Counted from the first letter of the stretch, positions 26,683 through 33,164 are shown. The stretch: 33,164 bases of DNA from Betaproteobacteria bacterium RIFCSPLOWO2_02_FULL_63_19 (GCA_001770415.1 MEQX01000064.1:53923-87086), one strand, 5' to 3'. Made by a program: numbers and translations. The notes: generated from the letters alone by a model not told the origin.

Positions 26683-27507
26683 TCAGTGCCTGACTCTGCG
26701 CATCTTGAGATCAACCGTTATGGGCCGGCTCGGGTAGTGGAACAAGATCGGTCCATCGGGCTCGGCATTTATGAACTGGCGCACGAACGGATCATCCGAC
26801 GAACGGATCTCGTCGGGGGTGCCCTGCCCGGCAAGCACGCCGTCACCGATGATGTATACGAGATCGGCGACTTTTAGCGCCTCCTTCACGTCGTAGGTGA
26901 CGATGATCGAGGTCGTACCCAGCGAATCGTTGAGGCGGCGTATCAGGTCCGAGATGACGTTGAGCGAAATAGGATCGAGGCCGGCAAACGGCTCGTCGTA
27001 CATGGCCAGCATCGGATCCATCGCAATCGCCCTCGCGAGAGCCACCCGCCTCGCCATGCCTCCCGACAGGTCACCGGGCATCAGCGCGTATGCGCCCCGC
27101 AGACCGACCGCATTGAGCTTCATGAGCACCAGCCGCCGGATCAAGTCCTCCGGAAGCCGGGTGTGCTCGCGCATCGGAAACGCGATGTTCTCGTACACCG
27201 AAAGATCGCTGAACAGACCGCTCACCTGAAACATCATGCCCATCCTGCGGCGCAACGCGTAGAGCTTTTCCCTGTTGAGGCGGTGTACGACCTGGCCGTC
27301 CACCTTGACGTGCCCGCGCCTCGGCCTGAGTTGGCCGCCGATCATGCGCAACAACGAAGTCTTGCCGCAGCCGCTGGCGCCGAGAATCGCGACCACCTTG
27401 CCGCGGGGAATCTTCAGCGACAGCCCGCGGAGCACCTCGCGATTGCCGTAAGCCAACCTGATCTCGACGACTTCGACGACGTTTTCGCGCGACGATTTTG
27501 CTTTCAT
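26683..27507 (-). CDS. MlaF-like ABC transporter ATP-binding protein with H-loop Tyr
   Basis: ATPase of 274 residues, close to MlaF, the ATPase for phospholipid transport to or from the outer membrane. Walker A GASGCGKT is at 43-50, signature LSGGM at 147-151, and Walker B with D171-E172 in MYDEPFAGLD. The H-loop, normally VTHD or VSHD, reads VTYD: Y205 replaces the switch histidine (codon TAC). No permease or MlaD gene is adjacent. The ATG overlaps the stop of the upstream ligase as ATGA, so the two are co-translated. It could be a divergent MlaF whose partners lie elsewhere or a protein with altered ATP hydrolysis. Confidence 0.82.
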   Translation of the reverse strand: MKAKSSRENVVEVVEIRLAYGNREVLRGLSLKIPRGKVVAILGASGCGKTSLLRMIGGQLRPRRGHVKVDGQVVHRLNREKLYALRRRMGMMFQVSGLFSDLSVYENIAFPMREHTRLPEDLIRRLVLMKLNAVGLRGAYALMPGDLSGGMARRVALARAIAMDPMLAMYDEPFAGLDPISLNVISDLIRRLNDSLGTTSIIVTYDVKEALKVADLVYIIGDGVLAGQGTPDEIRSSDDPFVRQFINAEPDGPILFHYPSRPITVDLKMRRVRH

Positions 27508-29084
27508 CGATGTTTGGTGGTGTCTAGCGAAACAAGCGATTTCGAAAGAGTATCGCGCAGTTCCCGCTTCATCACCTTCCCGATTGCGTTTCTCGGCAGG
27601 CTGTCGATCAGTTCCACCGCGGCCAGCCGCTGGATGTTACCGAGGCGGGCGTTGGCCCAGGCGAAAAGTTCCTCCGCGCCAACGCAAGCACCGCTTCTCA
27701 CTACGACGAAGGCGAGCGGCGTTTCGCCCCATCGGGCCGAGGGCACGCCCACGACGGCGACCTCGGCCACGCCGGGATGCTCGCGAACTACCGCTTCCAG
27801 GTCGCTCGGGTAGATGTTGAAACCGCCCGAGATGATCATATCCTTCCTGCGGTCGAGCAGCATCAGAAAACCGTCCGGGTCGAAGCGGCCGATATCGCCG
27901 GTCCGCAGATACCGTTTTCCTTCGGCGTCGAACCATTCCGTTTCGGCCGTCATCGCCGGCTGATTGTGATAACCGGTCATCATGACCGGTGATCGGCCGA
28001 CCACTTCGCCGACCTCCCCCGCGGGCACTTCGCGCCCGTGCTCGTCGATGAGTCGCACTTCGTGACCCGGCGCAGGCCGCCCGACCGTGTGCAGTTTGTC
28101 CGGGTGCTCGTGCGCCGCGAGGATGCACGTGCCGCCGCCCTCGGTAAGCCCGTACAGTTCAACGAGCCCGCCCGGCCAGCGCTTGAGCACGTCGGCCTTG
28201 AGGCCGGCGGCAAACGGTGCGCTGGTACAAAGCTTGAAACGGAACGAAGAGAGGTCGTAGCGGTCGAATTCGGGCGACGCCATGATGCGCTGGTACTGCA
28301 CCGGAACCAGGATCGTGTGCGTCACCCTGTGCTTCTCCGCCAGCGCGAGATAACGCGCCGCGTCGAATTTGCCCATCAGAACGACGGTGCCGCCCAGACC
28401 GAGCGTCGGAAGGAAAGTGACCAGCGTCGTGTTCGAATAAAGCGGCGTCGCAACAAGCGTGACGGACTCCGGCCCGTAGCCGTAGGGCGCGGTGCGCTGC
28501 AAATAGCCCCAGCGCATTGCGTGCGATTGCACGATCCCTTTCGGGACTCCGGTCGTGCCGGATGAATAAATGATGTTGAATGCCCACTCGGGCACGATCG
28601 GGACGGCATTGGGCCGTGCGCCCTCCGCGGCGAGCCAGTCATCCAAGCGCTGCGTGCGGACATCGGCCTGCGCGTCAAGCGCGATGCAATGCGCCGACAT
28701 GCGATCGCGCACCGGCGCAAACGAGGCCAGCGCCGCAGCATCTGCAAACAACAGCTTCGCCCCGGCGTCGGCCAGCATCCCCTCGAGACTTTGCGACGTA
28801 CCGAAAGGTGGAAGATGCGCCACCGCGACGCCGGCGCGCGATGCGCCCAGAAATACCGCCGCGTATTCGATCGAAGTCGCGGCGCAGATGGCCACGGTGT
28901 CCCGGACCCGGATAGCGTCGCGCTGCAGCGAAGCGGCCACGCGGTCGATCAGCGCATCGAGCGCCGCGTAATCGACAACGCGCTGTTCATGCTTCAACGC
29001 TGCGTGATCCGGCCGCCGCTCGGCCTGTGAGCGAACCAGGTCTGGAATCGCGCAGAAGGGCTGATCGAAAAAGCTATTCGTCAA
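27504..29084 (-). CDS. class I adenylate-forming acyl-CoA ligase
   Basis: Enzyme of 526 residues that activates a carboxylic acid as acyl-AMP and then acyl-CoA. The AMP-binding loop YSSGTTGVPKG (about 193-203), LYGLTEGGG, the hinge region RRKDMIISGGFNIYPSDLE and the C-terminal catalytic lysine in RNAIGKVMKREL are present. Substrate is unclear: fatty, aromatic or other acids are all possible. The stop overlaps the start of an MlaF-like ATPase. It is divergent from srkA. Confidence 0.88.
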   Translation of the reverse strand: MTNSFFDQPFCAIPDLVRSQAERRPDHAALKHEQRVVDYAALDALIDRVAASLQRDAIRVRDTVAICAATSIEYAAVFLGASRAGVAVAHLPPFGTSQSLEGMLADAGAKLLFADAAALASFAPVRDRMSAHCIALDAQADVRTQRLDDWLAAEGARPNAVPIVPEWAFNIIYSSGTTGVPKGIVQSHAMRWGYLQRTAPYGYGPESVTLVATPLYSNTTLVTFLPTLGLGGTVVLMGKFDAARYLALAEKHRVTHTILVPVQYQRIMASPEFDRYDLSSFRFKLCTSAPFAAGLKADVLKRWPGGLVELYGLTEGGGTCILAAHEHPDKLHTVGRPAPGHEVRLIDEHGREVPAGEVGEVVGRSPVMMTGYHNQPAMTAETEWFDAEGKRYLRTGDIGRFDPDGFLMLLDRRKDMIISGGFNIYPSDLEAVVREHPGVAEVAVVGVPSARWGETPLAFVVVRSGACVGAEELFAWANARLGNIQRLAAVELIDSLPRNAIGKVMKRELRDTLSKSLVSLDTTKHR

Positions 29085-29217
29085 TGGGATGCTCTTGCAG
29101 ACAGGCCTGGCGTTCGGCGAGGACGATCATTTTACCGAACCTGCGCTGCAACGGCCGCCGACATCCCTGCGCAGTGGTCTCTTCGAGGCGCGTCGCGCGC
29201 CGTACAATGGCACAACG

Positions 29218-30264
29218 ATGCAAACACCTGCGCCACCACCCCGATCCTCCCTCACGCCGTACTCGGAACTGACCCCCGACCTGGTGCTCGACGCGCTGGA
29301 GGGCGTCGGCTATCGCGGCGACGGCCGACTGCTCGCGTTGAACAGCTACGAAAACCGCGTCTACCAGGTCTGGCTCGAGGAGGATGCAACGAACGGAACC
29401 TCGCGCTCCTCAAGCCCGTCGGTCGTCGCGAAATTCTATCGACCGGAACGCTGGTCGGACGCGCAGATCCTCGAAGAGCACGCTTTCGCGGCCGAGCTCG
29501 CTGAACGCGAAATCCCGGTGGTCGCTCCGCTCGCAACCGAAGGCGCCGGAACGCTTCACCAGCATTGCGGCTTTCGCTTCGCGGTCTACCCCCGGCGCGG
29601 CGGCCGCACGCCGGAGTTGGAGAATCGAGACACCCTCGAATGGATGGGCCGCTTCATCGGGCGCATCCATGCAGTCGGCGCGCTGCAGCCGTTCGCGGAG
29701 AGACCGGCGCTGGACATCACCAGCTTCGGCACCGAACCGCGGGACTGGTTGCTCGCTCATGGTTTCATTCCGGCGGACCTGCTCGAAGCGTGGACGAGCG
29801 TCACGGCGCAAGCGCTGCAGGGCGCCGAACGGTGCTACGAGCGCGCCGGCCCGGTGCGCTCGCTGCGGCTGCACGGCGACTGCCACGCCGGCAACGTGCT
29901 CTGGACCGAAGGCGGCGATGCGCCGGGGCCCCATTTCGTCGACTTCGACGACTGCCGCATGGGGCCCGCCGTTCAGGACCTGTGGATGCTGCTCTCGGGC
30001 AATCGCGCCGCGATGGCGCGGGAGCTTTCCGACCTGCTCGCGGGCTACCAGGATTTCCACGATTTCGACGCGCGCGAACTGGCGTTGATCGAAGCGCTGC
30101 GCACGCTGCGCCTGATCCACTACTCGGCGTGGATCGCGCGGCGCTGGCACGACCCGGCGTTTCCGGCCGCGTTCCCTTGGTTCAACACCCAGCGTTACTG
30201 GCAGGACCGCATCCTCGAACTGCGCGAGCAGATCGCGCTGATGGACGAACCATGGTCTGCCTGA
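29218..30264 (+). CDS. srkA: SrkA/YihE-type stress response kinase
   Basis: Aminoglycoside-phosphotransferase-fold Ser/Thr kinase of 348 residues. In E. coli SrkA (YihE) protects from stress-induced death. The probable ATP lysine is K72 (VVAKFYRP), the catalytic loop is LHGDCHAGNVLW with D221 and N226, and the metal aspartate is D242 in FVDFDDCRMGP. The C-terminal block is AWIARRWHDPAFPAAFPWF. I chose the ATG at 29218; the frame opens earlier but the upstream codons are unlike the family. A TACAAT sits nine bases before the ATG. Confidence 0.88.
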   Translation: MQTPAPPPRSSLTPYSELTPDLVLDALEGVGYRGDGRLLALNSYENRVYQVWLEEDATNGTSRSSSPSVVAKFYRPERWSDAQILEEHAFAAELAEREIPVVAPLATEGAGTLHQHCGFRFAVYPRRGGRTPELENRDTLEWMGRFIGRIHAVGALQPFAERPALDITSFGTEPRDWLLAHGFIPADLLEAWTSVTAQALQGAERCYERAGPVRSLRLHGDCHAGNVLWTEGGDAPGPHFVDFDDCRMGPAVQDLWMLLSGNRAAMARELSDLLAGYQDFHDFDARELALIEALRTLRLIHYSAWIARRWHDPAFPAAFPWFNTQRYWQDRILELREQIALMDEPWSA

Positions 30265-30336
30265 CGGGCACAGTCGATAAGACAATGGATTCGGATCGCA
30301 TCCTCTCCGCGACGGTGTGCCAGGAAGGGGGTACGG

Positions 30337-30753
30337 CTATCCGCCCCCATGCAGCCGCGACCTCTCGGCAGCGGCCCGCTGCAGCCCCTCCCGGGTGAAC
30401 GGGCCGGCGCCGAGCGCTTGGTGCAGCTCCCACTCGTAGACCTCGACGGTGCGGTAGCCGTGGCGCACGAAGGGCTCCTCGCGCATCAGGGCCTCGGCCT
30501 CGGCCAGCGAGTCGGCGCGCACCACCATGACCCCGACGAAGGCGCGGTCCTGCTCGGGCAGGGCGGCCGCAAGCCGCTGCTGCTCGGGGGTCTGGCCCCC
30601 GGGCCCCAGCGTGGAGCGGCGGTCCCAGACGGGGCCGGAGAACAGGATGCGGCCGGCCTGCTGCTGGCGGTAGTTCCACGCCAGGTGCTCGTCCAGCACG
30701 GCCTGGGCCTCGGCCCGCGGCTTGTGGTAGCGGTGCAGGGTGAGAAACAGCAC
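30337..30753 (-). CDS. YCII-domain protein
   Basis: Small protein of 138 residues with a YCII-related fold: LFLTLHRYHKPRAEAQAVLDEHLAWNYRQQQAG, FSGPVWD, then FVGVMVVRADSLAEAEALMREEPFV. YCII proteins are small ferredoxin-like dimers, often of unknown role. I place the start at the GTG at 30753 because AAGGAGGG lies 8 bases upstream. The frame stays open upstream to 30918 but that part reads like a transposase tail (separate entry). GC and arginine/proline/alanine content are higher than in neighbours. It lies beside the integron integrase remnant and may be recently acquired. Confidence 0.72.
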   Translation of the reverse strand: MLFLTLHRYHKPRAEAQAVLDEHLAWNYRQQQAGRILFSGPVWDRRSTLGPGGQTPEQQRLAAALPEQDRAFVGVMVVRADSLAEAEALMREEPFVRHGYRTVEVYEWELHQALGAGPFTREGLQRAAAERSRLHGGG

Positions 30754-30756
30754 GGC

Positions 30757-30918
30757 GGATCCCTCCTTCAAACAGTGCTCCAGTATGCGCTGGATGACCT
30801 CCTTGTGCTCGATCAGCGCAATCACCCACACCGGCCCCCTGCGCTTCGGGCACTCGAGCGGGTCGCGCGCAGGCTGCACCGCGGGGCGTTCTTCGGCGGC
30901 AACCGGTTCGACGAGCAC
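30757..30918 (-). pseudogene. probable C-terminal remnant of an IS91-type transposase
   Basis: In frame with and directly upstream of the YCII gene the translation reads DPLECPKRRGPVWVIALIEHKEVIQRILEH. This resembles the last residues of IS91-family Y2 transposases, which often end with a CPKCGGxMRVIAxIED and a VIxxILxHL helix. Here the second zinc cysteine is R (CPKR), and nothing upstream resembles the rest of the transposase. I read it as a decayed tail. The match is from memory and is short, so confidence is moderate. Confidence 0.5.
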
Positions 30919-31184
30919 GCGGCAAAGTCGATGCCTACGGCAAGATGGCCTCCGAACGGGCGTCGGTGAAGAACGTCAATGACGCGCGGAAGAAAAAGTG
31001 GCGGCCAAGCCGCGCAGATTCGCCGGAGAGTCCAACTGACGGAAAAAATCGGCACCCTCCCTTGCACGGGTTGTAGGGATCTCCTGACAGATCCGGCCGA
31101 CCAAAACAGGCATCATTCGCAAGGGTGGGGGAAAGAATTCCTGCATCGCTGACATTCTTTGGGGGAGTCGGCACCGGTGCGGCA
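30919..31184. other. intergenic stretch in the mobile-DNA zone
   Basis: About 265 bases between the transposase remnant and the intI remnant. Short frames exist on both strands but none matches a family I know. It may be debris of the missing 3' part of intI and other mobile DNA. Confidence 0.5.
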
Positions 31185-31652
31185 GGATGGCCATGACGCG
31201 AATAGGTTGAACGGACGGGCGACAGGCGCCGTACAACAGGCTTGCGAGCAGCCGACGAGTCCGGCGAGCCGCCGCTCGACCACGGCCCGCGTGAGCACCG
31301 TCGGCAAGCGCGGTGGACGGCTCGCCCGCTGCAGCCCATCGAGCCAGGCGAATTTCCTGACGAGCACCTCCTTATACAGAAACAGAAGTCCCGACAGCGC
31401 CTGGTTCTGCGTGGACGCCGCGACACTGCGCTCGGCGGCGAGATGATCGAGAAACGCCGTGACCTCGAATTCGCCCAGCGACTCGGGATGCCGCTTGGCG
31501 TGGAAGTGGATAAAGCGCTTGATCCAGTGCACGTAGGCTTCCTCCGTGCGGCGGCTGAAACAACGCCGGCGAGCGGCCTCGTGGACCCGATCGAGCAGCC
31601 GCGGACGGCCGCTGACGCCCGCTGCTGGAGCCGCTCCTGATTCATGAGCCAT
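31185..31652 (-). pseudogene. truncated integron integrase (intI-like tyrosine recombinase)
   Basis: The first 115 residues from the ATG at 31652 (GGGAGG five bases upstream) match the SAM-like DNA-binding domain of IntI: RRTEEAYVHWIKRFIHFH, HPESLGEFEVTAFLDHLA, ALSGLLFLYKEVL, PRLPTVLTRAVVERRL. After LAGLVG a few residues are missing and the frame shifts; the next frame gives SLLYGACR, the start of the catalytic domain, then the match fades into unrelated sequence. The catalytic R, H, R and Y are absent, so it cannot be an active recombinase. It points away from the cassettes, as intI does in normal integrons. Confidence 0.82.
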
Positions 31653-31821
31653 TTTTCCTCCCTTTCACAGCCTATTTCCGATACGGCTGCATCGATCGCA
31701 GCCTATCTCCGGGACCGGCTGCCGTTCCGTAGGCTAAACGCTTGATTTCGAGGGCGGATGACAAGAGCGAAACAGGGGTATTTAATACTCCGACTAATAG
31801 GAAGTTAACTTTGAGTTAAAG
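31653..31821. other. attI-like region between intI remnant and first cassette
   Basis: The intergenic region of an integron normally holds attI and the promoters. The recombination point is the G at 31815, in the core GTTAAAGC, where the first cassette joins. Near the intI end are two direct copies of CAGCCTAT-YTCCG...GGCTGC (31668-31690 and 31699-31722). Between them GGCTGC and GCAGCC (31685-31703) can pair. These could bind integrase or a repressor. attI sites vary too much between integron classes for me to assign the class. Confidence 0.5.
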
Positions 31822-31825
31822 CGCA

Positions 31826-31856
31826 TTGACCGGGTCGGACACAATCTGGCTATAAT
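31826..31856 (+). promoter_or_regulatory. internal promoter of cassette 1
   Basis: TTGACC (31826-31831) and a perfect TATAAT (31851-31856) are separated by 19 bases, two more than ideal. Initiation near 31863 would fall after the first ATG (31857) and only a few bases before the second (31866), so the message would be almost leaderless. An own promoter is usual for toxin-antitoxin cassettes. Confidence 0.5.
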
Positions 31857-31865
31857 ATGGCCAGA

Positions 31866-32159
31866 ATGCCTTATGAGATCATATTGGCGCCCGAAGCCTC
31901 CGGGGACTTGGACAATCTGAAGGCGAACGTCCGGGCCAAAGTGCGAGAGGGACTGGAAACCCACCTTCGGCACGAGCCCGCGAAGACCAGCCGCAGTCGA
32001 ATCAAGCGTCTTCGTAAATTGTCTCAGCCTCAATACCGGTTGAGAATCGACGATGTTCGGGTGTTCTATGACATCAGCGGCAATACCGTTGAGGTGCTGG
32101 CAATTATTCTCAAATCGGAGGCTGCGACATGGCTGGCCAAGTTCGGAAAGGTCGAGTGA
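31866..32159 (+). CDS. RelE/ParE superfamily toxin
   Basis: Small basic protein of 97 residues (100 from the ATG at 31857). MPYEIILAPEASGDLDNL, then a helical pair, then YRLRIDDVRVFYDISGNTVEVLAI matches the RelE/ParE fold, in which the C-terminal strands and basic residues act on the ribosome or on gyrase. Which of the two cannot be told. I prefer the ATG at 31866 because the promoter's -10 ends at the earlier ATG; the RBS is poor for either. The toxin gene precedes the antitoxin gene, the reverse of the common order. Its stop overlaps the antitoxin frame. Confidence 0.8.
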   Translation: MPYEIILAPEASGDLDNLKANVRAKVREGLETHLRHEPAKTSRSRIKRLRKLSQPQYRLRIDDVRVFYDISGNTVEVLAIILKSEAATWLAKFGKVE

Positions 32160-32401
32160 AGGAAGTACCGCTTGCGGCGGTGAAGGATGATCTCTCGCGC
32201 TACCTGCGAGAGGCCGAGAAGTCCGAGATCATCATCACGCGTCACGGAAAACCTGCGGGTGTGCTGATCGGATTCCGGTCCGAGGACGAATGGTTCGAGT
32301 ATCGACTGGAGAACGACCCTCGTTTTCTTGAGCGCATCGCAAAGGCTCGCGCCAGTCTTCGGGCCGGTCGCGGAATCCGGCTGGAAGACGTGAAGCCTTG
32401 A
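32129..32401 (+). CDS. Phd/YefM-type antitoxin
   Basis: Protein of 90 residues from the ATG at 32129 (GGAG upstream) or 81 from the GTG at 32156, which overlaps the toxin stop as GTGA. VKEVPLAAVKDDLSRYLREAEKSEIIITRHGKPAGVLI is the N-terminal DNA-binding fold of Phd/YefM antitoxins; the C-terminal helix (ENDPRFLERIAKARASLRAGRG) should wrap the toxin. The GTG start gives the usual family length. It likely neutralises the RelE/ParE protein and represses the promoter. Its stop lies 5 bases before the attC. Confidence 0.8.
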   Translation: MAGQVRKGRVKEVPLAAVKDDLSRYLREAEKSEIIITRHGKPAGVLIGFRSEDEWFEYRLENDPRFLERIAKARASLRAGRGIRLEDVKP

Positions 32402-32406
32402 CCCAT

Positions 32407-32480
32407 ATGCGCTTTAACCGCGTGATCGAAAGCGACGCGCGGCAAGACCGGCCGCGCGCGCTTCATCACGGACGTTATGC
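32407..32480 (+). other. attC recombination site of cassette 1
   Basis: An imperfect palindrome of 74 bases. The 1L arm ATGCGCTTTAAC starts it and 1R GTTATGC ends it. Inside, CGTGAT and GAA on the left (32421-32430) pair with TTC and ATCACG on the right (32462-32470), with one unpaired C (32427) on the left. An extrahelical base of this kind is the hallmark of attC strand choice. A GC-rich inner stem follows. The single-stranded fold is what an IntI would cut, after the G at 32474. Confidence 0.85.
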
Positions 32481-32526
32481 CCCATAGATTCAGGTCCGGG
32501 TTATACTGGGCGCATTGGAGGTAACT

Positions 32527-32745
32527 ATGGATACCCGTTATATCAGCCGCGATCCTGAAATTATGAGCGGCGCCCTATGTTTCAAGGGCACACGGGTTCT
32601 CGTCCAGAACCTCTTCGACTACCTTGAAGGAAGTTCATCGCTTGAAGACTTCCTGGAGGACTTCCCCTCTGTCTCCCGGGAGGCTGCGATAGCGGTTCTC
32701 GAGGCAGCCAAGGCACACCTATTCGCAGATGCGCCTGCTGCTTGA
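32527..32745 (+). CDS. DUF433 antitoxin-like protein
   Basis: Protein of 72 residues. MDTRYISRDPEIMSGALCFKGTRVLVQNLFDYLEGSSSLEDFLEDFP fits DUF433, a small helix-turn-helix domain often encoded before a DUF5615 PIN-like protein. I start at the ATG at 32527, with GGAGG six bases upstream. The frame opens at a TTG 12 bases earlier, which lies in the RBS. It overlaps the next gene by 17 bases. By analogy with VapBC-like pairs it is the antitoxin and autoregulator. Confidence 0.8.
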   Translation: MDTRYISRDPEIMSGALCFKGTRVLVQNLFDYLEGSSSLEDFLEDFPSVSREAAIAVLEAAKAHLFADAPAA

Positions 32746-33049
32746 CGAGTCCGTTCCACGTCGGCTAAAGCGCTCCCTGCCTCGCCATGCCGTACGCAAT
32801 GTGGTCGAAATGGGCTGGGGCGGCATCAGGAATGGCGAACTCCTCGCACGAGCCGCAAACGAGTTCGACGCCCTCGTCACGGTCGACAAGAACCTTCAAT
32901 ATCAGCAGAACCTCGACAATTTGCCGATTGCAGTGATCGTGTTGGATGCGAAGTCGAACGAGCTTCCCTACCTGCTGCCGTTGATCCCAAAGCTCGAGGA
33001 AGCGCTTGCAAATCTTGTGCCTCGCGCAATTGTTCGAATTGGGGCATAA
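32729..33049 (+). CDS. DUF5615 PIN-like toxin candidate
   Basis: Protein of 106 residues. The N-terminal MRLLLDESVPRRL (D6-E7) and later VTVDKNLQYQQN (about 51-62) are the acidic and DxxL-like blocks of DUF5615 PIN-fold proteins, which are probable metal-dependent ribonucleases. The ATG at 32729 is inside the end of the DUF433 gene, so translation is coupled. The stop at 33047-33049 lies inside the attC 1L arm (GGGGCATAAC), so the last codons and the recombination site share bases. Confidence 0.8.
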   Translation: MRLLLDESVPRRLKRSLPRHAVRNVVEMGWGGIRNGELLARAANEFDALVTVDKNLQYQQNLDNLPIAVIVLDAKSNELPYLLPLIPKLEEALANLVPRAIVRIGA

Positions 33050-33121
33050 CCGGCCCATCGAGACGGACCTTCGCAAGCGGGCTTCGCCCCCTTGCTCGGC
33101 CGCTCATGGGCAACGTTATAC
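33040..33121 (+). other. attC recombination site of cassette 2
   Basis: Imperfect palindrome of 82 bases. 1L GGGGCATAAC starts it and 1R GTTATAC ends it. GCCCAT and GAG on the left (33053-33062) pair with CTC and ATGGGC on the right (33103-33111), with one unpaired C between GCCCAT and GAG, the same architecture as the attC at 32407-32480. An inner stem GCAAG / CTTGC with GGGC/GCCC forms the variable end. The two sites differ in sequence but share layout. Confidence 0.85.
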
Positions 33122-33164
33122 CCCAGCATCAACATCTGACGCGCCCTAGACACGGCTACGGCAA
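33116..33164 (+). mobile_element. left end of a third cassette, cut by the window
   Basis: After the recombination point G at 33115 the sequence TTATACCCC begins a further cassette by the same rule as the first two. 49 bases are visible and no gene start is seen. Its attC, beyond the window, should contain GGGGTATAA. Confidence 0.6.

Larger units (their letters stand above)
31816..32474 (+). mobile_element. integron gene cassette 1 (RelE/ParE - Phd/YefM)
   Basis: Cassette of 659 bases. Its left end, GTTAAAGCGCAT (31815-31826), is the exact reverse complement of ATGCGCTTTAAC at 32407-32418, the 1L arm of its attC. Such a 12-base match between the left end and the 1L arm is expected in a cassette circularised between G and TT. 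The right end is the G of GTTATGC at 32474. It carries a toxin gene and an antitoxin gene, both in the array direction, with their own promoter. Confidence 0.85.
32475..33115 (+). mobile_element. integron gene cassette 2 (DUF433 - DUF5615)
   Basis: Cassette of 641 bases. Its left end, GTTATGCCCCA (32474-32484), is the reverse complement of TGGGGCATAAC at 33040-33050 (11 bases), the 1L arm of its own attC. Right end is the G of GTTATAC at 33115. It carries two overlapping genes forming a probable toxin-antitoxin pair. A -10-like TATACT is at 32502-32507, without a good -35. Confidence 0.85.

Noticed and set aside
30935-31645. Long minus-strand frame overlapping the intI remnant
   Set aside because: The IntI match is in the other frame (from 31652). 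This frame is Ser/Arg/Pro-rich without domain features.
31113-31652. Intact integrase gene of 179 codons
   Set aside because: Only the first 115 or so residues match IntI; the rest is frameshifted and the catalytic domain is missing, so I call it a pseudogene.

Overview
The window is high-GC chromosomal DNA from what looks like a betaproteobacterium. The evidence is gene order and protein families. The minus-strand run leuC, leuD, asd, fimV, truA, trpF, trpB, a DNA methyltransferase, trpA, accD, folC, a SPOR protein, cvpA, purF, metZ is a layout typical of Betaproteobacteria (established knowledge, from memory). The species cannot be named from sequence alone.

Left end (1-1900, plus strand): two cyclophilins, one periplasmic and one cytoplasmic, and the lipid A enzyme lpxH, joined by GTGA stop/start overlaps. 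metZ converges on lpxH. Upstream of metZ is a compact control region that I read as promoter, SAM-II riboswitch and intrinsic terminator, an S-adenosylmethionine-sensing attenuator. From 3264 to 18872 the minus strand carries biosynthesis genes for purines (purF), folate (folC), fatty acids (accD), tryptophan (trpF, trpB, trpA), the aspartate family (asd) and leucine (leuC, leuD). It also carries truA, the polar-hub protein fimV, and a DNA methyltransferase overlapping both trpB and trpA. leuB, often found between leuD and asd, is not there.

Middle (18973-30264): an M48 lipoprotein protease, an MFS transporter, a DUF1840 protein, chorismate synthase, a CBS-pair protein, a B12-binding radical SAM protein, a LigB-type extradiol dioxygenase, a Crp/Fnr regulator, an MlaF-like ATPase with an unusual H-loop, an acyl-CoA ligase and an SrkA-like kinase.

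Right end (about 30300-33164): a mobile-DNA zone. It holds a YCII-domain gene preceded by what looks like the tail of an IS91-type transposase, and a broken integron integrase (intI) on the minus strand. Facing away from intI on the plus strand are two complete gene cassettes and the start of a third. Both cassettes end in attC sites whose 1L arms match the cassette left ends (12 and 11 bases), so the boundaries can be set to the base. Each carries a toxin-antitoxin pair: RelE/ParE with Phd/YefM, and DUF433 with a DUF5615 PIN-like protein. This integron with a dead integrase is the main accessory system here. The SAM-II attenuator is the most notable regulatory element.

No rRNA, tRNA or CRISPR array was recognised.
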